Positions 6,023-13,049 of a DNA stretch of 15,446 bases are shown in pieces. The first letter of the stretch is position 1. Every line of letters begins with the position of its first letter. Under the pieces are notes generated by a model, which worked only from the letters and a program-made list of their open reading frames with translations, made no database searches and was not told the DNA's origin. The DNA is from Clostridia bacterium (GTDB taxonomy: Bacteria; Bacillota; Clostridia; Oscillospirales; Butyricicoccaceae), in the NCBI GenBank assembly GCA_017552495.1, contig JAFZPW010000102.1, positions 1 to 15,446 of the forward strand, read 5' to 3'. Made by a program: the position numbers and the translations under genes.

Positions 6023-6241
6023 ATGAGAAATCTCAAAATGAAATTCCGCCGGATCGAACTGGAGATGTCCCAGACCGAGCTGGCGCGGCGTGCCGGTGTG
6101 ACGCGGCAGACCATCGGCATGATCGAGGCGGGGGAGTTTAATCCTTCCATCAAGCTGTGCGTCGCCATCTGCCGGGCGCTGGGGTGTACCCTCAATGATA
6201 TTTTTTGGGAGGAACATGAAGATGAAAAAGTGGAAAAGTAA
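6023..6241 (+). CDS. Small XRE-family helix-turn-helix regulator
   Basis: A 72-residue protein that is almost entirely one HTH_3 (Cro/C1-type) domain. SQTELARRAGVTRQTIGMIEAG (about 16-37) covers helix 2, the turn and the recognition helix, and NPSIKLCVAICRALGCTLNDIF completes the five-helix bundle. Such stand-alone regulators commonly control adjacent membrane-transport operons. The start is supported by AGGTGA six bases upstream. Its stop overlaps the next gene by about 20 bases, so the two are translationally coupled. It probably regulates the cassette from the promoter at 5973-6001; its ligand or signal is unknown. Confidence 0.92.
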   Translation: MRNLKMKFRRIELEMSQTELARRAGVTRQTIGMIEAGEFNPSIKLCVAICRALGCTLNDIFWEEHEDEKVEK

Positions 6242-6707
6242 TTTGGACGAAATGCAGGAGCAGAAATTGCTCAAAATTGAGCACAACGGCTGCTGGATCG
6301 CCTTCTGGGGCCTTTTGATCGTCATTTTGGCGCAGGTTGCCTTTACGCCCACGGGGCAATACGCGAATCTGCTGCGGATCCTGGCCGGCGAGTGGATCGT
6401 TTTTATCGCGCTGACCTTTTATATGCTGTTTGCCTGTGTTAAAAACGGCATTTGGGATCGGAGACTTCATCCCGACCGCAAAACCAATCTGCTGTGCGCC
6501 CTTCTGGCGGCCGTGGCGGTGGCGGTGTTTGAATTTTTCTATACGTATTTCCATTTTCACAAGCTTGGCCCTTCGCTGGCAGCGACCGGAGTGATCGCGC
6601 TGTTCACCTTTGCGTTTTGCTATGCGACGCTGCTTGTGGCGGCAAAGGTCACCAAAAAGCAGCAGGAAAAGCTGGAGGAAGAGCCGGAAGACGAGACCGA
6701 AACGTAA
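6222..6707 (+). CDS. Four-helix membrane protein (DUF6773-like)
   Basis: A protein of about 161 residues with a short charged N-terminus, four predicted transmembrane segments (beginning at IAFWGLLIVILAQVAF, WIVFIALTFYMLFACV, LCALLAAVAVAVFEFFY and TGVIALFTFAFCYATLLVAA) and a highly acidic cytoplasmic tail ending EEEPEDETET. It resembles the DUF6773 family of small membrane proteins encoded directly after XRE regulators in Clostridia; this is from family recollection. The start at 6222 is preferred because GGAGG (6208-6212) is nine bases upstream; ATG 6216 is in frame but too close to that site. It overlaps the HTH gene. The molecular role is unknown. It may sense or anchor the regulator, or act with the NatAB transporter downstream. 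Confidence 0.82.
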   Translation: MKKWKSNLDEMQEQKLLKIEHNGCWIAFWGLLIVILAQVAFTPTGQYANLLRILAGEWIVFIALTFYMLFACVKNGIWDRRLHPDRKTNLLCALLAAVAVAVFEFFYTYFHFHKLGPSLAATGVIALFTFAFCYATLLVAAKVTKKQQEKLEEEPEDETET

Positions 6708-6743
6708 CCATCTTTGATGTCACAGAGAAACGAGGAAAAAATT

Positions 6744-7652
6744 ATGATTCTGCAATTTCAAAACATCCATAAGTCCTTTGGGGAAAAGACGGTGCTGAAG
6801 GACGTTTCCTTTCTCGCCGAGAGCGGGAAGGCCTTCGGCTTGCTGGGCCGGAACGGCGCGGGCAAAACGACCTCGATCCGCATTTTGATGAACGTTTTTC
6901 CCGCCGACAGCGGGCAGGTGCTGCTGGACGGCAAGCCCATCGACTACAAGAAAATCGGAATAGGTTATCTCCCCGAGGAGCGGGGCCTGTATCCCAAAAA
7001 GAAGATCATGGATCAGCTTGTGTATTTTGCGGAGCTCAAGGGTATGAGCCGCAAGGCGGCGGTGGCTTCGGTGGACCATTGGCTGGATCGGCTGGGGATG
7101 AGCGAATACCGGGGCAAGCGGCTGGATACCCTCTCCAAGGGCAACCAGCAGAAAATTCAGTTGGTGACGGCGCTGGCACATGATCCGGACATCGTCATTC
7201 TGGACGAACCCTTTTCCGGCCTTGATCCGGTAAACGCCATGCTGCTGAAGGACGTGGTGAAGGAGCAGATCGCCAAGGGCAAGATCGTCCTGTTTTCCAG
7301 TCATCAGATGAGTTATATCGAGGAGTTCTGCGACAGCATCGCCATCATCCACGAGGGAAGGGTGGCTCTGTCCGGCGATCTGCACGACATCAAGCGCCGA
7401 TATCTCCGCGACCGGCTGGTGATCCGCACCATCGACCCGCAGCCCATCCGGGCGGCCTTTGGCGACGCCTGCACCGCGACCGACGGCGGCGCGCTTTTGC
7501 TGCGGATGGGCGATCCGCAGGAGAAGCGGACGGTGATGAAGCGACTGGTGGAGCAATATGATATCGACGAGATCAAGGTGTTTGAGCCGTCGCTCAACGA
7601 TATTTTTGTGGAATACGCCGGAAAACAGGACGAGGAGGAAAAACGGGCATGA
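6744..7652 (+). CDS. ABC transporter ATP-binding protein, NatA-like
   Basis: A complete 302-residue ABC ATPase. Walker A is GRNGAGKT (35-42), the Q-loop region has the LPEERGLYP variant (76-84) typical of NatA/EcsA-type subunits, the signature is LSKGN (130-134), Walker B and D-loop are VILDEPFSGLD (151-161) and the H-loop is SSHQ (His187). Residues about 215-300 form a DUF4162-type C-terminal domain ending in EPSLNDIFVE. The ATG at 6744 has GAGG eight bases upstream; in-frame TTG/ATG codons at 6714-6717 lack a good site. It powers the permease encoded next, with which it shares an ATGA overlap. B. subtilis NatA supports sodium export, but relatives export varied drugs and peptides, so the substrate is open. 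Confidence 0.95.
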   Translation: MILQFQNIHKSFGEKTVLKDVSFLAESGKAFGLLGRNGAGKTTSIRILMNVFPADSGQVLLDGKPIDYKKIGIGYLPEERGLYPKKKIMDQLVYFAELKGMSRKAAVASVDHWLDRLGMSEYRGKRLDTLSKGNQQKIQLVTALAHDPDIVILDEPFSGLDPVNAMLLKDVVKEQIAKGKIVLFSSHQMSYIEEFCDSIAIIHEGRVALSGDLHDIKRRYLRDRLVIRTIDPQPIRAAFGDACTATDGGALLLRMGDPQEKRTVMKRLVEQYDIDEIKVFEPSLNDIFVEYAGKQDEEEKRA

Positions 7653-8896
7653 GACAGTTTGGAAAAATCCTGAAATTTGAACTGAACGGATATTTGAAAA
7701 ATAAAGTGTTTGTGGGCGTGACCCTGTTTTTGGTGCTGGCCATCGCCATGGTGATGTTTTTGCCGAACATTCGCGGGCTGCTGCATTCCGAAAAAGAGGC
7801 GTCCGGCAGCGCGGCAGCGCGGCCCGTCATGCTGCTCTACGCCCGGGACGGCGCGGTTGCTTCTGACGTGCAGACGGCTTTTGCGGCGGCCTTTGCGGAC
7901 TACGATGTGCAAACGGCGCAGGGCACGGAGGAGGACGTGAAAACCTTTGTCAAGACGGGCGCCGCCGAATGCGCCTTTGCGCTGGACGGCCTTTTGTCTT
8001 ATACTTATTACGTCAATGATTTGGGACAGTATGATTTCAACTGTGACACTGCGGAGACCGTTTTACAGGAGCTGAGCCGGGCATCTGCCATGGTGCAGGC
8101 AGGGTTGAGCCCCGCGCAGACGGGCGAGATCCTGTCGGCTCGGGTGACGGGGCGGACGGAAACGCTGGGCAAGGATCGGGGCGTGACCTTCTTATACACC
8201 TATATCATGATTTTTGCCCTGTATATGGTCATCATGCTCTATGGACAGATGGTGGCCACCAATGTGGCCACCGAGAAGAGTTCCCGGGCCATGGAGGTGC
8301 TGATTACCAGCGCCAAGCCCGTGAGCATGATGTTCGGCAAGGTGCTGGCCTCGTGTCTGGCGGGGCTGGGGCAGCTTGTGGCGGTCTTTGGCACGGCGCT
8401 GGTGCTCTATCGGGTCAACAAGGCCGCCTGGGGCGAAAATCCCGTTATTTCCTATCTCTTTGATATCCCCACAGGGCTGTTTGTCTATTTGCTGGTGTTT
8501 TTTGTGCTGGGCTTTCTGCTGTATGCCTTCTTGTACGGAGCCATCGGCTCCACCGCCTCGAAGCTGGAGGACATCAACACCTCGGTGATGCCCGTCACCT
8601 TCCTGTTTATCGCCGCCTTTATCGTGGTGGCGTTCTCTGTGATGGGGGCGTCCTCGGTGGATTCGACGCTGATGAAGGTCTGTTCTTTCCTTCCCTTCTC
8701 TTCGCCCATGGCGATGTTTGCGCGAATCTGCATGAGCGAGGTGCCCGCGCATGAAATTGCTCTTTCCATCGGCCTTTTGGCGGCCGCCGTGGTCTTCATC
8801 GGCGTGCTGGCTGCCAAGATTTATCGCGTGGGCGTGCTGCTCTACGGTACGACGCCCAAGATCGGCGAGGTGGTCAAGGCCGCGTGGAAGGCATAA
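7649..8896 (+). CDS. ABC transporter permease, NatB-like
   Basis: A 415-residue ABC-2-type permease. The first transmembrane segment is at about 20-38, followed by an extracytoplasmic domain of about 140 residues (40-178) and then a membrane domain with five further segments at roughly 180-206, 227-254, 276-300, 313-332 and 369-391. The motif EKSSRAMEVLITSAKP (209-224) is the hallmark coupling segment of NatB-type permeases. The start codon overlaps the natA stop (ATGA), so the two subunits are made together. The large external domain is usual for this subfamily. Substrate unknown; see the NatA entry. Confidence 0.94.
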   Translation: MRQFGKILKFELNGYLKNKVFVGVTLFLVLAIAMVMFLPNIRGLLHSEKEASGSAAARPVMLLYARDGAVASDVQTAFAAAFADYDVQTAQGTEEDVKTFVKTGAAECAFALDGLLSYTYYVNDLGQYDFNCDTAETVLQELSRASAMVQAGLSPAQTGEILSARVTGRTETLGKDRGVTFLYTYIMIFALYMVIMLYGQMVATNVATEKSSRAMEVLITSAKPVSMMFGKVLASCLAGLGQLVAVFGTALVLYRVNKAAWGENPVISYLFDIPTGLFVYLLVFFVLGFLLYAFLYGAIGSTASKLEDINTSVMPVTFLFIAAFIVVAFSVMGASSVDSTLMKVCSFLPFSSPMAMFARICMSEVPAHEIALSIGLLAAAVVFIGVLAAKIYRVGVLLYGTTPKIGEVVKAAWKA

Positions 8897-8922
8897 AAAG
8901 ACAAAAGGGAGAAAACGGATAC

Positions 8923-10035
8923 ATGAAAAAAGGAAAGAAAAGTGCAAAGGAAATCCTGCTCATCGCGGCGCACATGCTGATCGGAGGCGTGGTGGGAGCG
9001 GCGGTGATGCTGCTGTACGTCCGCATCCGCCCCGCCGGCGGGACGCTACCCGAATTGCTGTTGGTTCTGGGGATGCTGCTTCTGGTGTATATCCTGCAGG
9101 TCCCCATCCACGAGGCGGGGCATCTGGTGTTCGGTCTGCTCACCGGCTATCGCTTCGTTTCTTATCGCGTCTTCAATCTGATGTGGATCCGGCAGGACGA
9201 AAAGGTGCGCTTTCGCCGCATGAATCTGGCCGGGACAGCGGGACAATGTCTGTTGGGGCCGCCGGAATGGCGGGAAGATCTGCCTTATGTACTGTATAAT
9301 CTGGGCGGCGTGCTGTTTAATCTGCTGTTTGCCGCGCTCTGCTGGGCGCTTTCAGGCCTTTGCCCGCCGTTTGCGGCCTGGGTGCTGCGGATGTCCGCGC
9401 TGTGCGGTTTGTTTGTGGCGCTGGCCAACGGCATCCCCATGCGAATGGGCGGACTGGACAACGACGGAAAAAATATTTACTCCATCCGCCGCGATGCGTC
9501 TGCCAAACGGGCCTTTTGGCTGCAAATGACGATCAATGAACACACCGCCGCCGGAGTCCGCCTTCAGGATATGCCGGAGGAATGGTTTTCGCTGCCCGGC
9601 GACGAATATGCGGACAATCCCCTCGTCGCCTTTGTGGCGGTGGAGCGCGCGGCCCGGCTGGTGGAACAGCGGCGTTTCGGCGAGGCGGCGGTCCTGCAGG
9701 ACCGGCTGCGCGCAAATCCCCGGCTTCCGGATTTGTTTCACGCGCTTTTGGGAAACGACCGCATTTTTTGCGAACTGATGAGCGGGCAGCGGCGCGACAT
9801 CCTGGACGGGCTGCAGGACAAAAAGCAGACGGCCTTTTGGAAGGCCATGAAGCAAAATCCCGCCGTGCTGCGCACACGATACGCGCTGGCCCTGCTGGAT
9901 CACCGGGACAAGGCAGAGGCGGACGGCTATCGCGCCGCATTCGACAAAGCGGCCCGCAGCTATCCGTATCCCGCAGAGATCGAAACCGAACGGGATTTGA
10001 TGGCTCTGGCGCAGGAAAAGGCGCATACGCTGTAA
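8923..10035 (+). CDS. M50-family (site-2-protease-like) membrane metallopeptidase
   Basis: A 370-residue integral membrane zinc peptidase. Transmembrane segments lie at about 11-32, 43-60, 120-144 and 150-170. HEAGH (63-67), at the edge of a hydrophobic segment, is the zinc-binding HExxH motif, and GGLDNDGKN (176-184) supplies the Asp expected as third ligand in M50 enzymes, replacing the usual LDGG form. There is no PDZ domain. Residues about 190-370 form a soluble, mostly helical C-terminal region of unknown family. The ATG at 8923 is chosen with GGGAG about 11 bases upstream; an in-frame GTG at 8884 would overlap natB. Family members cleave membrane proteins or signal-peptide remnants, as in pheromone maturation or anti-sigma cleavage. 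Lying directly after NatAB, it may process a peptide or control a membrane regulator such as the DUF6773-like protein. Confidence 0.88.
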   Translation: MKKGKKSAKEILLIAAHMLIGGVVGAAVMLLYVRIRPAGGTLPELLLVLGMLLLVYILQVPIHEAGHLVFGLLTGYRFVSYRVFNLMWIRQDEKVRFRRMNLAGTAGQCLLGPPEWREDLPYVLYNLGGVLFNLLFAALCWALSGLCPPFAAWVLRMSALCGLFVALANGIPMRMGGLDNDGKNIYSIRRDASAKRAFWLQMTINEHTAAGVRLQDMPEEWFSLPGDEYADNPLVAFVAVERAARLVEQRRFGEAAVLQDRLRANPRLPDLFHALLGNDRIFCELMSGQRRDILDGLQDKKQTAFWKAMKQNPAVLRTRYALALLDHRDKAEADGYRAAFDKAARSYPYPAEIETERDLMALAQEKAHTL

Positions 10036-10044
10036 AACGATCAA

Positions 10045-10078
10045 AGCGGAGCAGGAAATGCCTGCTCCGCTTCTCTTT
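10045..10078. terminator. Bidirectional terminator between the M50 gene and trmD
   Basis: AGCGGAGCAGG (10045-10055) pairs perfectly with CCTGCTCCGCT (10061-10071) around a five-base loop. The plus side continues TCTCTTT and the minus side TTGATCGTTTT, so it can end both the M50 cassette and the converging trmD operon. Confidence 0.9.
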
Positions 10079-10087
10079 CGCAAACGC

Positions 10088-10837
10088 TTATTCCGGGAAC
10101 TCCCGCAGACCCTGATCCATCAGGGCGAGGAGCTCCTTTTCTTTTTCGGTGAGGGCAACGGCTGCAAACAGGTCGGGCCGCCGCTCCCGGGTGCGGCGGA
10201 GGGACTGAAGCCTGCGCCACAGGGCGATGTTCTCATGGTGTCCCGAAAGCAGCACCGCCGGAACGGGCCGCTCCCGCCAGACCTCGGGCCGGGTATATTG
10301 GGGATATTCCAGCAGGCCGGAAAAATGACTTTCATCCTCAAATCCCGCCTGCTCGGCCAGCACGCCGGGCACCATGCGGCACACCGCATCTGTCACCGCC
10401 ATGGCCGCCAACTCGCCGCCGGTAAGAACAAAATCCCCGATGGACAGCTCCTCGTCTACACATTCGTCAATGAAGCGCTGATCCACGCCCTCGTAGTGGC
10501 CGCAAATCAGAATCAATCGCTCCCGCGCCAAGAACTCCTTTGCCTTTTGCTGGTCAAAGACGCTGCCTGCCGGGCTGAGCAAAACCGTGTGGACGTGGGC
10601 CTCGCTTTCTCCTTGCACGTCCTCCAGACAGCGGGCCAGCGGCTCGCACTGCATAATCATGCCCTGTCCGCCGCCATAGGGGTAATCGTCGGTGCGGCGG
10701 CGTTTGTCGGGGGAATAATCCCGAATGTGGTGACAGCGGATGTCGATGTATCCGGCCTCACGCGCCCGGCCGATGATGCTGGCGCCCAGCGCGCCGTCCA
10801 CCATTTCGGGAAAGAGCGTCAGAATATCAATCCTCAT
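10088..10837 (-). CDS. trmD: tRNA (guanine-N1)-methyltransferase TrmD
   Basis: A 249-residue SPOUT methyltransferase that makes m1G37 next to the anticodon in tRNAs reading CUN, CCN and CGG codons, preventing +1 frameshifting. Family motifs are MRIDILTLFPEM at the N-terminus, DDYPYGGGQGM (51-60), LICGHYEGVDQRF (110-122) and LSIGDFVLTGGE (131-142), which make the trefoil knot that binds S-adenosylmethionine, then ESHFSGLLEYPQYTRP. The start at 10837 matches the conserved N-terminus, and its codons overlap the end of rimM by 11 bases, so the two are coupled. The often adjacent rpsP and rplS genes are absent here. Confidence 0.97.
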   Translation of the reverse strand: MRIDILTLFPEMVDGALGASIIGRAREAGYIDIRCHHIRDYSPDKRRRTDDYPYGGGQGMIMQCEPLARCLEDVQGESEAHVHTVLLSPAGSVFDQQKAKEFLARERLILICGHYEGVDQRFIDECVDEELSIGDFVLTGGELAAMAVTDAVCRMVPGVLAEQAGFEDESHFSGLLEYPQYTRPEVWRERPVPAVLLSGHHENIALWRRLQSLRRTRERRPDLFAAVALTEKEKELLALMDQGLREFPE

Positions 10838-11321
10838 TTGGCAGCATCCCTTCAATGGTGGCGACAAGCAGCCGCTTTTCTTCAAAATTCACGCCCTGAT
10901 AAAAGGGCGGCGCGGCTGGGATCAGGCTCTCTCCGATCTCGCCTGTGACGCGATAGATCATGGAGGCGGGGCGCTCCAGCACTTCCGAAAGCGTGCCGAT
11001 GACCTGCTGCGTGCGCGTATCGAATACGTCAAAGCCGTAAATATCCGAAAAGAGATATTCCCCCTGCTTCAGCGGGAGAGTTTCCCGCTCTGCGGTGATA
11101 GGCTTTCCCTTGAGGGGCATGGCTGCGCCGATGCTGTCCACGCCCTCCAGCGTCAGCAAAAAGAAGGCGCCGTGGCCGCGAAAGGACTTCAGCGTGTATT
11201 CCGCGCCGCCCACGGTGATGGCTTGCAGTCCACGCAGCAGGGCGGGGTCGCAATAAATCTCTGCCTTGACTTCGCCGCGGACGCCGTGGGTGTTTAAGAT
11301 CCTGCCGATCTCGATGTTCAT
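10827..11321 (-). CDS. rimM: Ribosome maturation factor RimM
   Basis: A 164-residue 16S rRNA processing factor that binds ribosomal protein S19 in the 30S head during assembly. The N-terminal RimM barrel opens with IEIGRILNTHGVRGEVKAE (4-21), and the PRC-barrel C-terminal half begins at about residue 90 (YLFSDIYGFDV) and ends ESLIPAAPPFYQGVNFEEKRL. Length is normal. GGAGG stands upstream of the ATG at 11321. It lies 48 bases after the threonine-synthase-like gene and overlaps trmD by 11 bases, giving a three-gene transcript. Confidence 0.95.
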   Translation of the reverse strand: MNIEIGRILNTHGVRGEVKAEIYCDPALLRGLQAITVGGAEYTLKSFRGHGAFFLLTLEGVDSIGAAMPLKGKPITAERETLPLKQGEYLFSDIYGFDVFDTRTQQVIGTLSEVLERPASMIYRVTGEIGESLIPAAPPFYQGVNFEEKRLLVATIEGMLPNED

Positions 11322-11369
11322 AGTTCATTCCTCCATGGGAAAAATCAGGCGTTTTGACTGAAACAATGA

Positions 11370-12821
11370 TCACTGGCTTTCGGGACGGGAGCGCAGACGC
11401 TTTTGCAGCTCCTCCGGCGCGAGGATTTCCGAAAAGCGCGGGGCGCGGGTTTTGAGAGCCTTGAGCGCCGCGGGCGCGGGGCGTCCGCTGACGATTTCCA
11501 GCGCTTCAAGCTGCTGAAAGGCGTCGCCCTGGAAGTCCAGCCCGATGGCGGGCAGCACGGCCGCCGCAAAGCGGAAGGGCGACGATACGGAAAGCGCCAC
11601 GGTTGGAGCCTTGTCCCCGGTGAGCGCCGTATAACGGTGATAGGCGTGCATGGCAACGCCGGTATGGGGATCGCACAGATATCCGCGGCCGAACCACAGC
11701 TCCCGCATCGTGTCGAAGGTGTGAGCGTCGTCGCACCAAAAGGCCAAAAGCCCCTCGTTTCTAAGACGCTGGACAAGCGCTTCGTCTACACGGAAAGCGC
11801 CCTTGCGCTCCAACTCGGCCATTCGGCGCGTTACCGGCTCGCCGTCGCCGTACAGCAAAAACAGCAGCCGCTCCAGCTCGGCGGGAACGCTTATGTCCAG
11901 GTCGGCGGTGGCAGTGCGCCGGAAGGGACGATTCCCGTCGAAAACACCGTCTTGCAACAGGGAAAACAGAGAACTGTTTTCATTGACGGCGCAGATCAGT
12001 CTGCCCACGGGCAGGCCGCATCGTTTGGCCAGCAGGCCCGCCAGCAGGCTGCCAAGCTCGCCGGTGGGTACGACAAAGTTCACTGGATCGCCCATCTCGA
12101 TGGCCTCGGTGTTGAGCAGACGGGCATAAGCCCGAAAATACCAGACGATCCGCGCCGCCAGACAGGCCCATCCGGCGCCATCCACACGGCGAATCCCCTG
12201 GGCGGCCCTGTCTATGGCGATTTTGGCGTCGGCTTCGTCGGCCGTTACGCCAAATACCTGTAAAGAGTCGCCGAGCTGGGTCACCGCCTGCAGGCGTTGC
12301 AGCGGGGAGAGGCAGGCTTGCGGATAAACGCCCCAAAGCGTCATGCCCGGGGCGTGGGAAAAACTCTCCAGCGCGGCAAGCCCGGTGCTGCCGCACAGGG
12401 CGGTCAGCAGGGTTTGCGGGGGAGCTTCTTCCAATCGGGCGGCGGCTTCGGCAAGCAGAGGGGGCAGGGGAAGCAGGGCGAGATCCTCGCCCGTCCCAGT
12501 GGGGCCGTGCCACAGCTCCAGTGCCCACAGGCCGGGTCGCACCGCTTGCAGCGGCGTGATTTGCCCTTCGTCAAACTGCGGGCCATAAGCCGCCTTGCAC
12601 ACAGAACGCAGCGCCTCCGAAGAAAAGCCGGGAAGCAGGGCGGACAGCACCGTTTCCGCCGTGCGGGCATAGGACATGGCGGCCGTGGTCATGATGGTCT
12701 CTCGCGAAAAAGCAGGCAGCGCGCAGGGCATAAACAGCCCGCTGTCGGGGGCGTGCCCCTGCAAAACGGCCTGCGCCGCGGAAAAACGCGCCGATGCGTT
12801 TCTTGTACTGCAAAAATCCAT
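11370..12821 (-). CDS. Threonine-synthase-like protein lacking the PLP lysine (probable pseudoenzyme)
   Basis: A 483-residue protein co-linear with bacterial threonine synthase (ThrC), the PLP enzyme converting O-phosphohomoserine to threonine. Familiar landmarks are STRN (5-8), AVLQG and SGLFMP, LELWHGPT (101-108), LSPLQRLQ (171-178), VPTG (251-254), GLPVGRLICAVNEN and DPHTGV (384-389). Catalytic positions have drifted. HGPTLAFKD of true ThrC is HGPTGTGED here, so the Schiff-base lysine is Glu112; TSGDTG has become LCGSTG (142-147); GNFG is GELG (254-257); the SPSMDI segment is ATADLDI. The frame is intact and full length with AGGAGG seven bases before the ATG at 12821. It heads an operon with rimM and trmD. 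PLP catalysis as in ThrC looks impossible, so the name should be applied with caution; a regulatory or new role is inference. Confidence 0.85.
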   Translation of the reverse strand: MDFCSTRNASARFSAAQAVLQGHAPDSGLFMPCALPAFSRETIMTTAAMSYARTAETVLSALLPGFSSEALRSVCKAAYGPQFDEGQITPLQAVRPGLWALELWHGPTGTGEDLALLPLPPLLAEAAARLEEAPPQTLLTALCGSTGLAALESFSHAPGMTLWGVYPQACLSPLQRLQAVTQLGDSLQVFGVTADEADAKIAIDRAAQGIRRVDGAGWACLAARIVWYFRAYARLLNTEAIEMGDPVNFVVPTGELGSLLAGLLAKRCGLPVGRLICAVNENSSLFSLLQDGVFDGNRPFRRTATADLDISVPAELERLLFLLYGDGEPVTRRMAELERKGAFRVDEALVQRLRNEGLLAFWCDDAHTFDTMRELWFGRGYLCDPHTGVAMHAYHRYTALTGDKAPTVALSVSSPFRFAAAVLPAIGLDFQGDAFQQLEALEIVSGRPAPAALKALKTRAPRFSEILAPEELQKRLRSRPESQ

Positions 12822-12854
12822 GCAACATCCTCCTTGGATCAATGGGACGTTTTT

Positions 12855-12883
12855 ATTCTATCAGACCTTTTCCCGTTTGTCCA
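12855..12883 (-). promoter_or_regulatory. Promoter of the ThrC-like-rimM-trmD operon
   Basis: On the minus strand TGGACA (12883-12878) and TAGAAT (12860-12855) are 17 bases apart, with a TGA extended -10 element. Transcription would begin near 12848, about 27 bases before the start codon at 12821. It diverges from the pncB promoter 100 bases away. Confidence 0.72.
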
Positions 12884-12980
12884 TCACCTGCGGGCCGAGA
12901 TCAGAGGGGATTTGCGGGCGCGCGAGGCGTTTTTTTTCAAAAAGTCCCAATCTCCCAGCCGCAGCGAGAACAATCCCGTC

Positions 12981-13009
12981 TTGCGGGAACGGTCATTCCG
13001 TGGTATACT
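12981..13009 (+). promoter_or_regulatory. Promoter of pncB
   Basis: TTGCGG (12981-12986) and TATACT (13004-13009) with 17-base spacing and a TGG extended -10 (13001-13003). Transcription would begin near 13016, leaving a 34-base leader with AAGGAGG before the ATG at 13050. No clear NadR/NiaR-type operator was recognised. Confidence 0.75.
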
Positions 13010-13049
13010 GGGGTCAAACCGCCCTGCGGAACATGAAGGAGGACGCTCT

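Noticed and set aside
6714..6743. TTG/ATG start for the NatA-like ATPase
   Set aside because: GAGG lies at good distance only for the ATG at 6744, which matches the usual NatA N-terminus.
8884..8922. GTG start for the M50 protein overlapping natB
   Set aside because: There is no clear ribosome site for it, and the predicted protein begins more naturally at the basic MKKGKK from 8923.
12297..13049. Long N-terminal extension of the pncB frame
   Set aside because: It runs antisense to the ThrC-like gene and across two promoters; the conserved PncB N-terminus starts at 13050 with AAGGAGG upstream.
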